Shown here piece after piece: positions 24,410 through 33,241 of a DNA stretch of 63,619 bases. Both the position numbers and the translations under genes were made by a program. Positions within the stretch are counted from its first letter, which is position 1; each line of letters opens with the position of its first letter. The notes under the pieces were generated by a model. That model was not told where the DNA came from and did not search any database. It saw nothing but the letters and a program-made list of their open reading frames with translations. The DNA comes from an uncultured Muribaculaceae bacterium (GTDB taxonomy: Bacteria; Bacteroidota; Bacteroidia; Bacteroidales; Muribaculaceae): the NCBI GenBank assembly GCA_910578805.1, contig CAJTRS010000009.1, positions 1 to 63,619 of the forward strand, written 5' to 3'.

Positions 24410-25447
24410 ATGGCTACCGGAGCTTCTCAGTCATTCAGCGACATAAAAAAGGCTATCGCAAGCGGACAACTCGCCCCCGTCTATATACTTCACGGCGAGG
24501 AAGGATATTATATCGACGAGCTCACTGCCCGCTTCGAATCGCTTGTCCCCGAGAGCGAACGTGACTTTAACCTCTACACCATATATGCTCCGGAGACAGA
24601 GCCTGATATAGTGGCGGCTACATGCCGCCGTTATCCCATGATGGCCGACAGGCAGGTGGTGATACTGAAAGAGGCTCAGGCCGCCCGTGCCGACCAGATC
24701 AACAGACTGCATGCCTATGTGGCCAACCACAATAAGGCCACAGTTCTCGTGATCTGTTTCCGCGGTGCCCAGGCCAAAGGCAAAGACCTACTTGCCGCCG
24801 CAAAAAAAACAGGGGTGATATTCGAATCAAAAAAACTCAATGACAAGACTATAGGTCCGGCCGTCACGTCAATAATCCGTGATCTTGGGCTTAACATAGA
24901 AGAAAAAGGGCTGTCCATGCTCCGCGACTACATAGGCACAGATGTGTCAAAGATGCACAACGAGCTCAACAAATTAGCCATGATTCTCGGCAAAGGCGCC
25001 ATGGTCACTCCTGAAAGCATAGAGCGCAACATCGGCATAAGCAAGGACTACAACAACTTTGAACTTGTAGATGCCATAGCCGCCAAAGATACAGCCAAAA
25101 TCTTCACTATAATCAATTATTTCAGGAGCAATCCCAAAAAGAATCCTGCGATACTCACCGTGGCGGCAGTGTTCGGTTATTTCTCCAATCTGCTCATAGT
25201 CCACTTCACCCGCGACAAGTCACAAGCCTCGCTGATGGGAGTGTTGGATATCAAGTGGCCCGTACAGCTACGACGCTACGAGACGGGAATGCGTAACTAC
25301 AATGCCTACAAGACTATCGAGATCATATCGGCCATACGCGATTTTGATGTCAAGAGCAAGGGCGTAGGCAGCCGTCAGTCGGAGTTCGATCTGTTGCACC
25401 AGCTCATGTACCACATAGTCACCGCTCCAGGCCGGATCGACATCTGA
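24410..25447 (+). CDS. holA: DNA polymerase III subunit delta
   Basis: This clamp-loader subunit opens the beta sliding clamp. The 345 residues begin with the family pattern PVYILHGEEGYYIDEL (about 24-39), then RRYPMMADRQVVILKEAQ and a helical collar domain in the C-terminal third. No functional Walker A is present, as expected for delta. It is divergent from the HsdR-N gene and ends 12 bases before the convergent outer-membrane protein gene. No clear -7 element is visible in the short divergent region. Confidence 0.88.
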   Translation: MATGASQSFSDIKKAIASGQLAPVYILHGEEGYYIDELTARFESLVPESERDFNLYTIYAPETEPDIVAATCRRYPMMADRQVVILKEAQAARADQINRLHAYVANHNKATVLVICFRGAQAKGKDLLAAAKKTGVIFESKKLNDKTIGPAVTSIIRDLGLNIEEKGLSMLRDYIGTDVSKMHNELNKLAMILGKGAMVTPESIERNIGISKDYNNFELVDAIAAKDTAKIFTIINYFRSNPKKNPAILTVAAVFGYFSNLLIVHFTRDKSQASLMGVLDIKWPVQLRRYETGMRNYNAYKTIEIISAIRDFDVKSKGVGSRQSEFDLLHQLMYHIVTAPGRIDI

Positions 25448-25459
25448 TCTACAAGCCTT

Positions 25460-26149
25460 TTATTTTATATGAAACATATATCCCACGCTCACCTGTATAG
25501 ATGTGCCGCGGGAAGCTGAGAATTCATCTTTTTTGGCAGCCGGAAATATGTTGCCCAGTCCGTAATAGTAACGTCCTTCAAGAAACAGCGAGTGCTTTCT
25601 GCGGATTATAAATTCCATGCCTGCACCGGCCAGTATGCCGTAGTCAAACTTGTTTTTCACCTCCATCGACATCTGATTGACATGGCGGTTCTCTATAGGG
25701 AATCCATCTACACTTCCGGGATCGGCGTAATTGAAATTACTGCTGATATTATCTGATATCAGATAACTTACCGACGGACCGAGATTCACGAATCCCTTGA
25801 ATTTATCGCCACCGAAATATATGTGGGTCAATATAGGCAGTTGCAGATATGTCAGGCGACGCTGATAGATGAATTCCGTGTCTTCGAACACCTCTTTCCA
25901 CCCGCGCTGCTCTATGTTGAGCTCACCGACCAGGCCGAAAATCTTCTCCTCGGTATATCGAGCTGTGACACCCATCACCATACCTGATATCATCGACTGC
26001 TCCACTCCCGGAGTAAACTCCATTTGCGACAGTGTCATTCCTCCCTTGGCACCTATGGCAAAGTGAGGCTCATACTGACGTTGGGCAGTCATGGTCCCTG
26101 CCGCCCAAAATACTGCCGCCGCCACGGCCATCGACCTTATAATCCTCAT
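25460..26149 (-). CDS. Outer-membrane beta-barrel protein (PorT-like)
   Basis: The 229 residues have a signal peptide (about 1-22) and then the PorT-family pattern (PF13568 type): FAIGAKGGMTLSQMEFTPG, repeated amphipathic strands such as YLQLPILTHIYFGG and FKGFVNLGPSVSYLIS, and a final strand TSIQVSVGYMFHIK. The length suggests an eight-stranded barrel. It begins 12 bases after the LysM protein gene and is likely in the same operon, so the two may act together in the envelope. Specific role unknown. Confidence 0.8.
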   Translation of the reverse strand: MRIIRSMAVAAAVFWAAGTMTAQRQYEPHFAIGAKGGMTLSQMEFTPGVEQSMISGMVMGVTARYTEEKIFGLVGELNIEQRGWKEVFEDTEFIYQRRLTYLQLPILTHIYFGGDKFKGFVNLGPSVSYLISDNISSNFNYADPGSVDGFPIENRHVNQMSMEVKNKFDYGILAGAGMEFIIRRKHSLFLEGRYYYGLGNIFPAAKKDEFSASRGTSIQVSVGYMFHIK

Positions 26150-26161
26150 AAGCGCGAAATG

Positions 26162-27991
26162 TCAGAGTGACAGTTTTACCACACTCTTGTCGGGAGTGTA
26201 ACGGATTATAAACATCTCATTGTTCACCCAACCGCGCACATCGTTTCCGCGCACGAAGTTAAAGCAGTTCTGCACACCGTCATACACCGGAGTATAATTG
26301 CCGAAATCACCATTGTTGGTCATAAGAGCCTTTATAAGGTACATGCCGGTATCGAACCCGTAGAGTCCCTGGCTCGGTATGACGTTGATCATCGAACCGC
26401 CATACCAGTCACTGTAAAGTTCATTTATACGCTTGGTATCGACATCGGTTTCACCGGTGTTATAGAATCGTGAGAATATCACAGTGTTTAGTTTGTACAT
26501 ACCGTTGAGCGGATCGCCGCGGAATGATAGCCACTCCGGATAACCCCACAGACACACTCCGTCAGGCTGACTGAATGTCTGGGCAAATGTGCTCAGTTCT
26601 GGTAACACGGCTTTCAGTTCCACCAGTTTGGACGACATCGGTATGAATGCGTATTTTTTATCCTTAGCGAAATCGGCCAGATCTATTTCTGTCAGTTTTT
26701 TCTCGAAATCCACCACAAAATACTGTCGTCCGGCAGCATTCAGTTCCTGTTTAAGCAGGTTGACAAATTCCTCTTTATCCTGCTGTCCGTCGATACGGTT
26801 GAGAATTACCGGTGTATAACCGTCGGAATTATCGACCAGATATTTCACCGCTTTTTCATACATGGTGGCGTGCGGCACGATCGAATTCATTACATTGGGC
26901 ATCGTCACGTACGACTCGTCCTTAACAGCAAATATATTTAGAAGCGAAGAACCATTGTCAAGCGCATATCTTGCCAAGGTCTCCACCTGTCCGACGTTAT
27001 CGGGGCCTATTATTACCTGAGCAGAAGCCAAGGCCGGGTCGGCCATAACAGCCTCAAGTCCCTCCATGGTTCCTTTTGTGTCATAGGTCAGCACTTTAAT
27101 GGGTGTTCCGCAGTTGCGCATGCTGTCCACTGCCAAAAGCAAGCCTTTGTAAAATTCGGTATAGAGATTAGCCTGACGGCTCCGGGGCTGCTGTTCGAGC
27201 ATAAATGGAAGCACCACCGCCATCGAAATCCCACCGTTGCGCGCCCAATCCAGGTTGCCGAGTGTCACATCACGGTGCGGTTCGGTCACGGTTGGCTCTT
27301 CGCCGGGGATCCTCTCGTCGCACCCTTGCGGAATATTTATGAACTGCCCGGGTACCAACACACTCACCGCCGGATTGGCAGCCTGAAGCTGTTCAGCGCT
27401 CAGACCGTGGGACCGTGCTATGGAATAGAACGTATCGCCGCGGCGCACCTCGTACTCTCCGGTCTGCTGCCGTTCATGCGCCGGTTGCGGCTTTGCCGGG
27501 CGCACGGTATTCCCTGACCTTACAAACACCTGTTGATCAGCTTTCACTCCGTAGTCACGCGCATCAGGATTAAGAGCATAAAATTCGTCAAGCGTCATTC
27601 CGAACTTTTTGGATATGCCGTAAGCGGTCTCCTTGCGTTGCACGGTGTAAGCAATGGTGCCTTCAGGCGGAGTTGCGCCCACACTGTGTGATGACGGCAC
27701 CGGTTTGGCAATGCTCTCCGGCTGTGGCGCTCCATCAGCGGGAAAGAGGAGCATCTGGTCTATCTTAAGCCCGTCAGCGGCCGAAGGATTGGTCTGCATG
27801 AAATATTCACGTGACACACCAAATCTGCGACACAGTGAATAGACAGTCTCTTTGGGCTGCACTTTATAATAATAGTAGGTTTTGCCGCTTATGGTCTTAG
27901 TCGGAAGATCGGCAAGACCTTCCGACATAGCGGACATCGATATAAACACTCCTGTGCACAGAAGCAATATCTTTTTTAAATTCAAGGTCAT
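26162..27991 (-). CDS. Triple-LysM periplasmic-binding-protein-like fusion
   Basis: The protein has 609 residues. A signal peptide (about 1-22) precedes three LysM domains at about 40-84, 114-157 and 180-221. Each has the YxVxxxETxYSxxxxFG core and a closing VPGQF-type strand, and they bind peptidoglycan. Residues about 255-600 resemble a type 1 periplasmic binding protein (ABC leucine-binding fold): MAVVLPFMLEQQ, FYKGLLLAVDSMR, VIIGPDNVGQVETLARYA. The combination suggests a wall-anchored sensor or scaffold rather than a transporter component, since no permease is nearby. It heads an operon with the PorT-like barrel and has a consensus promoter. Confidence 0.85.
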   Translation of the reverse strand: MTLNLKKILLLCTGVFISMSAMSEGLADLPTKTISGKTYYYYKVQPKETVYSLCRRFGVSREYFMQTNPSAADGLKIDQMLLFPADGAPQPESIAKPVPSSHSVGATPPEGTIAYTVQRKETAYGISKKFGMTLDEFYALNPDARDYGVKADQQVFVRSGNTVRPAKPQPAHERQQTGEYEVRRGDTFYSIARSHGLSAEQLQAANPAVSVLVPGQFINIPQGCDERIPGEEPTVTEPHRDVTLGNLDWARNGGISMAVVLPFMLEQQPRSRQANLYTEFYKGLLLAVDSMRNCGTPIKVLTYDTKGTMEGLEAVMADPALASAQVIIGPDNVGQVETLARYALDNGSSLLNIFAVKDESYVTMPNVMNSIVPHATMYEKAVKYLVDNSDGYTPVILNRIDGQQDKEEFVNLLKQELNAAGRQYFVVDFEKKLTEIDLADFAKDKKYAFIPMSSKLVELKAVLPELSTFAQTFSQPDGVCLWGYPEWLSFRGDPLNGMYKLNTVIFSRFYNTGETDVDTKRINELYSDWYGGSMINVIPSQGLYGFDTGMYLIKALMTNNGDFGNYTPVYDGVQNCFNFVRGNDVRGWVNNEMFIIRYTPDKSVVKLSL

Positions 27992-28011
27992 TTTAGCGGG
28001 TTTTATTCACG

Positions 28012-28042
28012 CAAAGGTAACGTGTTTGGCCGAATTATGCAA
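28012..28042 (-). promoter_or_regulatory. Promoter of the LysM gene
   Basis: Read leftward, there is a -33 TTG (28040-28042), a 20-base spacer and a -7 TACCTTTG (28012-28019), about 20 bases before the ATG. It lies back to back with the rightward promoter at 28048-28078. Confidence 0.7.
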
Positions 28043-28047
28043 TAGCG

Positions 28048-28078
28048 TTGCAGCAATGTGGCAAATTGACTAACTTTG
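28048..28078 (+). promoter_or_regulatory. Promoter of the AlkD-like gene
   Basis: A -33 TTG (28048-28050), a 20-base spacer and a -7 TAACTTTG (28071-28078). The ATG at 28086 lies only 7 bases beyond the -7 element, so the mRNA would be leaderless or nearly so. Confidence 0.7.
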
Positions 28079-28085
28079 CCACACT

Positions 28086-28631
28086 ATGACACAATTCAAC
28101 GAACTTCAGCAGGTAAAGCGCCACTTTTTCGCCATGCGCAACGGTGTGATTGCCGATACCTTACGCAAAGCCGGATCACCTTACCGGATTATATTCGGTC
28201 TCAATCTGCCACAGATAGCCGAAATTGCAGAGATGACGCCCCACACGGTAGAATTGGCGACAGCACTGTGGAACAATACATCAACTCGTGAGAGCATGCT
28301 TATAGCCCCAATGCTCTACCCTGTCGAGAACTACACCGATGATCTCGCCATGGAGTGGCTGTCTCAGTCACCTACCGCAGAATGTACCGATATTCTGTGT
28401 CACCGCCTGCTCCGTCACATGCCCGATTCCTACGGATTTGGCTGCCGACTCGCACAGATGACGGAACCGGCCTACCGTTATGCAGCCATGCGTCTGCTAT
28501 GGCACTTCATAGGCCGTCACCCCGAGGATCTGAAAAAGATATTTGTGAAAGAATACGAACGCAACGATCCGCACACAAGAACTATAGCCTGTCAGGCCAT
28601 TGACGAAACAGATTACTTGTGTAGCCTTTAA
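28086..28631 (+). CDS. DNA alkylation repair protein (AlkD-like HEAT repeat)
   Basis: The 181 residues are all helical, with HEAT-like pairs. They open with KRHFFAMRNGVIADTLRKAG and IIFGLNLPQIAEIAE, which resembles the start of the DNA_alkylation (PF08713) family, and end RNDPHTRTIACQAIDE. Family members such as AlkD remove bulky or cationic alkylated bases. This protein is shorter than AlkD, so the repair activity is an inference. It stands alone with its own promoter and overlaps the convergent EamA gene by four bases at the stop codons. Confidence 0.65.
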   Translation: MTQFNELQQVKRHFFAMRNGVIADTLRKAGSPYRIIFGLNLPQIAEIAEMTPHTVELATALWNNTSTRESMLIAPMLYPVENYTDDLAMEWLSQSPTAECTDILCHRLLRHMPDSYGFGCRLAQMTEPAYRYAAMRLLWHFIGRHPEDLKKIFVKEYERNDPHTRTIACQAIDETDYLCSL

Positions 28632-29560
28632 CTTTTGCTATATCTGGCACTCAGTTTTTCGCTGAGTATCACTCCAAGCAGTATTAGGCCACAGCCCACA
28701 TAACCTATCACCGTGACTTGTTCGCCAAGAAATATCATAGAAGCCACCAAAGTAACCAGAGGGCTTATATACAGATAATTACCGGCATTCACCACTCCAA
28801 GGCGCTTTATGGCCTGCGACCACAGCAGATAGGCAAGCAACGAGCACACCAGCCCGAGAAACAGCAGATTGAATATCACTTTAGGCTGAATGAGCACAGA
28901 CCACGATGCCACCGAAGGCTCAACCAATAAAAACGGTATGGAGGTAAGCAGACCGTAAAAAAATGTCTTGCGGGTTACAAACCACACATTGTAAACCGCA
29001 TTGAGCGGACGAAGCAGTATCGAATATATGGCCCAGCATACTGCCGCCAACAAAGCGAGAAGGTCACCCAAAGGTTTGACCTTGACCACGAAACTGCTGT
29101 TGAATATAACGAATGCCACTCCTATGAATGCCACCACCGACCCGAGCATGAAACCTCTGTTTGGCCTCTGGCTCTTATATACCAGTCCGATAAGCAGTGC
29201 CGTAATCAGCGGGGCAAGGGTCACTATAAGCGACACATTGGTCACCAGAGTATAATGAAGCGCCGTGTTTTCGGCTATGAAATAGACAGAGTTGCCACAA
29301 ACGCCGCATAACAGAAACTTGAACTCATCGCTGCGGGTATTGCTCCACAATGGTTTCGGACATATCAGGAACACGCACACATAAGCTATGATGAACCTAT
29401 ACACATACACCTCCACAGCACTAAGTCCCTCACCGAGAAGTTCCTTGGTGTTGATAAAAGCGGCACCCCATGCCACCACGGCAATCAAAGCCCCTATGTG
29501 ATAGACTAAATTAGAGCTTGTATGGCGTTTGGATTGATGAAATATCCGATTATTATTCAT
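28628..29560 (-). CDS. EamA/DMT-family transporter
   Basis: The 310 residues have ten predicted membrane helices in two EamA halves of five. The first half opens LIAVVAWGAAFINTKELLGEG, and the second ends with the family pattern LGVVNAGNYLYISPLVTLVASMIFLGEQVTVIGYVGCGLILLG spread over two helices. The drug/metabolite superfamily exports amino acids, nucleobases or metabolites across the inner membrane; the substrate cannot be told. The N-terminal 18 residues are polar. The C-terminus converges with the AlkD-like gene. Confidence 0.85.
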   Translation of the reverse strand: MNNNRIFHQSKRHTSSNLVYHIGALIAVVAWGAAFINTKELLGEGLSAVEVYVYRFIIAYVCVFLICPKPLWSNTRSDEFKFLLCGVCGNSVYFIAENTALHYTLVTNVSLIVTLAPLITALLIGLVYKSQRPNRGFMLGSVVAFIGVAFVIFNSSFVVKVKPLGDLLALLAAVCWAIYSILLRPLNAVYNVWFVTRKTFFYGLLTSIPFLLVEPSVASWSVLIQPKVIFNLLFLGLVCSLLAYLLWSQAIKRLGVVNAGNYLYISPLVTLVASMIFLGEQVTVIGYVGCGLILLGVILSEKLSARYSKS

Positions 29561-29582
29561 TTTTTTGCATATTTTATCTATG

Positions 29583-29590
29583 CAAAGTTA
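29583..29590 (-). promoter_or_regulatory. Promoter -7 element for the EamA gene
   Basis: Read leftward, TAACTTTG matches TAnnTTTG, 22 bases before the start codon. A TTTG lies 22 bases further upstream. Confidence 0.5.
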
Positions 29591-29628
29591 AATAAATTTT
29601 GCAAATATCCTACAAACAATACGAGTTC

Positions 29629-29652
29629 TATATTTGTAAGTAATTATATTTG
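29629..29652 (+). promoter_or_regulatory. Two candidate -7 elements for the OmpA-like gene
   Basis: TATATTTG occurs at 29629-29636 and again at 29645-29652, both matching TAnnTTTG, with the ATG at 29700. Neither has a well-placed -33, so which one is used is unclear. Confidence 0.4.
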
Positions 29653-29699
29653 TATTCTGATTCAATCAATGATTCATAACCAATAAAAAAATAACCGAA

Positions 29700-30407
29700 A
29701 TGAAGAAGTCTAACATTTTCACAGTCTCAGCGCTTTCACTGTGCCTTTTGGCATCGGCCGGGTGCAGCAGTATGACCAATATGGGCAAGGGTGCCCTTAT
29801 CGGAGGTGGCGGAGGTGCGGCTGCCGGAGCTGGCATAGGAGCGCTTATCGGTGGCGGCAAGGGTGCCGGAATCGGAGCTGCCATAGGCGCTGCCGTAGGT
29901 GCCGGAGCAGGCACGCTGATCGGACGCAAGATGGATAAGCAAAAGAAAGAATTACAGGAACAGTTGGCCAAGAAAGCCGAAGTGGAATCCGTAACCGACC
30001 AGAACGGTCTGCAAGCCATCAAGGTCACATTCAATGGCGGTATCCTCTTCCCCACCAACGGCACCACACTCAGTACAGGCGCCCGTCAGGACCTCACATC
30101 GTTTGCAACCTCGCTCATAAACAATCCCGAGACCAACGTGCAGATATTTGGTTTCACCGATGACACCGGCACTTATCAGGTCAACGAACGCGTTGCCACC
30201 GGACGTGCCGATGCCGTGCGCACATATCTGCTCAACAGCGGCGTGGCAGCTTCACGCCTGACAGCCCAGGGACTTCCAATGCAGGACTATGTAGCCTCCA
30301 ACAGCACTCCCGAAGGACGTGCCCAGAATCGCCGCGTGGAAATATACATCACTGCCAACCAGCAGATGATCAAGCAGGCTGAAAACGGCACTCTCGCCAT
30401 GAATTAA
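29700..30407 (+). CDS. OmpA-family lipoprotein with glycine-zipper segment (YiaD-like)
   Basis: The protein has 235 residues. A lipoprotein signal ends at Cys22 (LLASAGC), followed by a glycine-zipper region (about 29-76) made of repeated GAGIGALIGG-type motifs, probably membrane-inserting. The C-terminal OmpA domain (about 100-220) has IFGFTDDTGTYQVNERVATGRADAV in pieces and NRRVEIYI, the peptidoglycan-binding pattern. It would tether the outer membrane to the cell wall. It is a single-gene unit with its own promoter region and a strong terminator. Confidence 0.88.
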   Translation: MKKSNIFTVSALSLCLLASAGCSSMTNMGKGALIGGGGGAAAGAGIGALIGGGKGAGIGAAIGAAVGAGAGTLIGRKMDKQKKELQEQLAKKAEVESVTDQNGLQAIKVTFNGGILFPTNGTTLSTGARQDLTSFATSLINNPETNVQIFGFTDDTGTYQVNERVATGRADAVRTYLLNSGVAASRLTAQGLPMQDYVASNSTPEGRAQNRRVEIYITANQQMIKQAENGTLAMN

Positions 30408-30432
30408 GACCGTCACGCGGTTTTACATATCA

Positions 30433-30471
30433 AGAGCGCACTCCTATTATATATGTGGAGTGCGCTCTTTC
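30433..30471 (+). terminator. Terminator of the OmpA-like gene
   Basis: A perfect 12-bp stem is formed by AGAGCGCACTCC (30433-30444) and GGAGTGCGCTCT (30457-30468), followed by TTT. It may also serve the convergent leftward gene. Confidence 0.85.
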
Positions 30472-30572
30472 CATTTGTTTGTGTGTGTTTCCCCTATGTG
30501 TGTTCTTCTGTTATTTAAGATGATTGTTACTAAGCCAAATTCTGCGTATCTGAATCCGGATATCCACAATTC

Positions 30573-30893
30573 TCACGAACCTGATCGCATAATCGAATAA
30601 GCCTGACCTTTGAGATCAAGCACCATAATTTCCGTTATCGGAAGCGGATACTCCACTACCCGTCCGCCATTGTTCAGATGAACATAGAGCGAACCTGCGG
30701 ATATCACCAATTTGTGGACACTATTGAATTCATAGCGGTCAGTACCGCCTGACGATAGATTTTTTAAATCGCAATAAGTTATTGTGGCGGCTGATATAGC
30801 CGGCGATGTTAAGAAAAAGGCTAAGGCAATAATAAATGCCAGGCTTTTACCCCCCCCATGTATCCAGCTAAGATACAGCACTTTAGCAAACAT
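30573..30893 (-). CDS. Small secreted hypothetical protein with a G8 tract in its signal region
   Basis: The 106 residues do not match a family I recognise. Residues about 17-36 are a good signal sequence (SLAFIIALAFFLTSPAISA). The mature part has short beta-like stretches (LVISAGSLYVHLNNGG, ITEIMVLDLKG). On the coding strand a run of eight G (positions 30850-30857) encodes part of IHGGGKS just before the hydrophobic core. Loss of one G gives a stop after 21 codons, and gain of one gives an immediate TAA. So expression depends on tract length, and the gene could be phase-variable or the site could be a sequencing hazard. A -33/-7 promoter lies upstream. Confidence 0.6.
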   Translation of the reverse strand: MFAKVLYLSWIHGGGKSLAFIIALAFFLTSPAISAATITYCDLKNLSSGGTDRYEFNSVHKLVISAGSLYVHLNNGGRVVEYPLPITEIMVLDLKGQAYSIMRSGS

Positions 30894-30932
30894 AATTCTT
30901 ATTGATTTAAATAATATATATTATAATATCTG

Positions 30933-30964
30933 CAAATATAAATAAAAAATTCCCAACCACGCAA
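30933..30964 (-). promoter_or_regulatory. Promoter of the small secreted protein gene
   Basis: Read leftward, there is a -33 TTG (30962-30964), a 21-base spacer and a -7 TATATTTG (30933-30940), about 40 bases before the ATG. Confidence 0.55.
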
Positions 30965-31015
30965 CTTCATTTTCATTTTTTGCTTATGACGACATAACTT
31001 CCTCACACAAACACA

Positions 31016-31047
31016 CCAAGGGGCACCTTGTTAAGGGCGCCCCTTGG
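31016..31047 (-). terminator. Terminator hairpin after mutB
   Basis: The 9-bp stem CCAAGGGGC (31016-31024) pairs with GCCCCTTGG (31039-31047), 26 bases after the mutB stop. The following T-content read leftward is modest. Confidence 0.6.
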
Positions 31048-31073
31048 AATTTGGTCAATAATGGCTGAAGATA

Positions 31074-33206
31074 TTATTCGGCCATAAGAATTTCAAGCAT
31101 TTTGATTGCCGATACAGGAATACGTGTACCGGGACCGAAGATAGCTGCCACTCCGGCCTTATAGAGGAAGTCATAGTCCTGAGCAGGTATCACACCGCCG
31201 GCTGTAACCATGATATCCTCCCGACCAAGTTTCTTAAGCTCTTCGATCACTTGAGGTATAAGAGTCTTGTGTCCTGCCGCAAGTGAACTTACGCCAAGGA
31301 TATGGACGTCATTTTCCACGGCCTGGCGAGCTGCCTCGGCAGGAGTCTGGAACAGGGGTCCCATATCCACGTCAAAACCGCAGTCGGCATAACCGGTAGC
31401 CACTACTTTAGCACCGCGGTCGTGTCCGTCCTGCCCCATCTTGGCTATCATGATACGAGGCTGACGACCTTCGCGCTTGGCAAATTCTTCACACATCTGC
31501 TGAGCTTTGACAAAGTCAGCATCGTTTTTGGTTTCGTTTGAATACACGCCTGATATTGTTCTGATTACTGCTTTATAACGTCCGACAACAGCTTCGCAGG
31601 CATCGGATATCTCGCCAAGTGTGGCACGAAGACCGGCAGCCTTGACGGCAAGATCGAGGAGATTGCCCTCTTTGGTGCGCACACATTCGATAATGGCTTC
31701 GAGAGCCTCTTTCACCTTGGCTTCGTCGCGGTAAGCCTTCACATCGTTAAGACGTTCGATCTGCTCCTTGCGCACCTCAGTATTGTCGATTTCCAGAATA
31801 TCTATGGGATCTTCATGGTCGAGACGATACTTGTTGATACCGACTATGGTCTGACGGCCGGAGTCGATACGTGCCTGAGTGCGGGCCGAAGCCTCTTCGA
31901 TGCGGAGCTTTGGCAGACCGGTCTCTATGGCTTTGGCCATGCCGCCGAGTTTCTCGATTTCCTGAATATGCTGCCATGCACGGTGAGCTATCTCGTTGGT
32001 GAGGGCTTCCACATAGTACGAACCGGCCCAAGGATCGACCTGCTTGGTTATCATGGTCTCCTCCTGAATGTATATCTGCGTATTGCGCGCTATACGTGCG
32101 GAGAAATCAGTGGGGAGGGCTATAGCCTCGTCAAGAGCATTGGTGTGGAGCGACTGGGTATGACCCAATGCGGCTCCCATGGCCTCTATACATGTACGGC
32201 CTACGTTGTTGAAGGGGTCCTGCTCAGTCAGTGACCAGCCCGAAGTCTGCGAGTGGGTGCGGAGAGCAAGCGATTTGGGATTCTTGGGGTTGAACTGCTT
32301 TACGATCTTGGCCCAAAGCATACGTGCGGCACGCATCTTGGCGATCTCCATGAAGAAGTTCATACCTATGGCCCAGAAGAACGACAGGCGGGGCGCGAAC
32401 GAGTCTATATCCATACCGGCATTGACTCCTGCACGCAGATATTCTAGACCGTCGGCCAAGGTATAGGCAAGCTCTATATCACAAGTGGCGCCGGCTTCCT
32501 GCATGTGGTAGCCCGAAATGGATATACTGTTGAACTTGGGCATGTTCTGCGAGGTATATTCAAAAATGTCGGCAATGATACGCATGGAGAATTCAGGCGG
32601 ATATATATAGGTGTTACGCACCATGAATTCCTTAAGGATATCGTTCTGAATGGTACCGGCCATCTCTTCGAGTTTGGCGCCCTGCTCCAGACCCGCGTTG
32701 ATATAGAATGCGAGCACAGGAAGCACGGCTCCGTTCATGGTCATCGACACCTACATCTTGTTCAGAGGTATGCCGTCGAAAAGCACCTTCATGTCATCGA
32801 GAGAGCATATCGACACACCGGCCTTGCCCACATCACCAACCACACGCTCGTGGTCGGCATCATAGCCGCGGTGTGTAGCGAGGTCAAAGGCAACGGACAG
32901 ACCTTTCTGACCTGCGGCGAGATTGCGGCGGTAGAAAGCATTGGACTCGGCAGCAGTGGAAAATCCGGCATACTGACGAATGGTCCAGGGGCGCAAGGGA
33001 TACATGGCGCTGTACGGGCCACGCAGGAACGGAGGAAGTCCCGACACATAATTGAGGTGTTCGAGTCCTTCAAGGTCCTCTTTGGTATATATGTTCTTAA
33101 CGGGGATCAACTCGGGGGTGAGCCAGTCTTCACCCTTGGCTATCGGGGCATGGGCGGCACCGAAAGCATCTTTCGTAATATCTATGGTTTTAAAATCCGG
33201 TTTCAT
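31074..33206 (-). pseudogene. mutB: Methylmalonyl-CoA mutase large subunit with an in-frame amber codon
   Basis: The B12-dependent mutase interconverts succinyl-CoA and methylmalonyl-CoA on the route to propionate. The frame spans 711 codons, normal for MutB, but codon 152 is TAG (32751-32753). It lies between FDGIPLNKM and VSMTMNGAVLP, where the family has KMSVSMTMNG. A single change from TCG (Ser) explains it. Upstream residues 1-151 carry the start of the substrate barrel. The long downstream part holds the rest of the barrel and the C-terminal cobalamin domain with the DGHDRGAKV motif. Either the gene is inactive in this strain, or the base is an error. Restart at the GTG after the stop would lack essential barrel parts. 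It follows mutA by 35 bases. Confidence 0.88.
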
Positions 33207-33241
33207 GTTCGGTTCAGATTAAACGTTAGAGGGTGACAGAT

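Noticed and set aside
32751..32753. TAG read as an amino acid (recoding)
   Set aside because: No sign of a recoding element or suppressor tRNA in the window. A mutation or base error is simpler.
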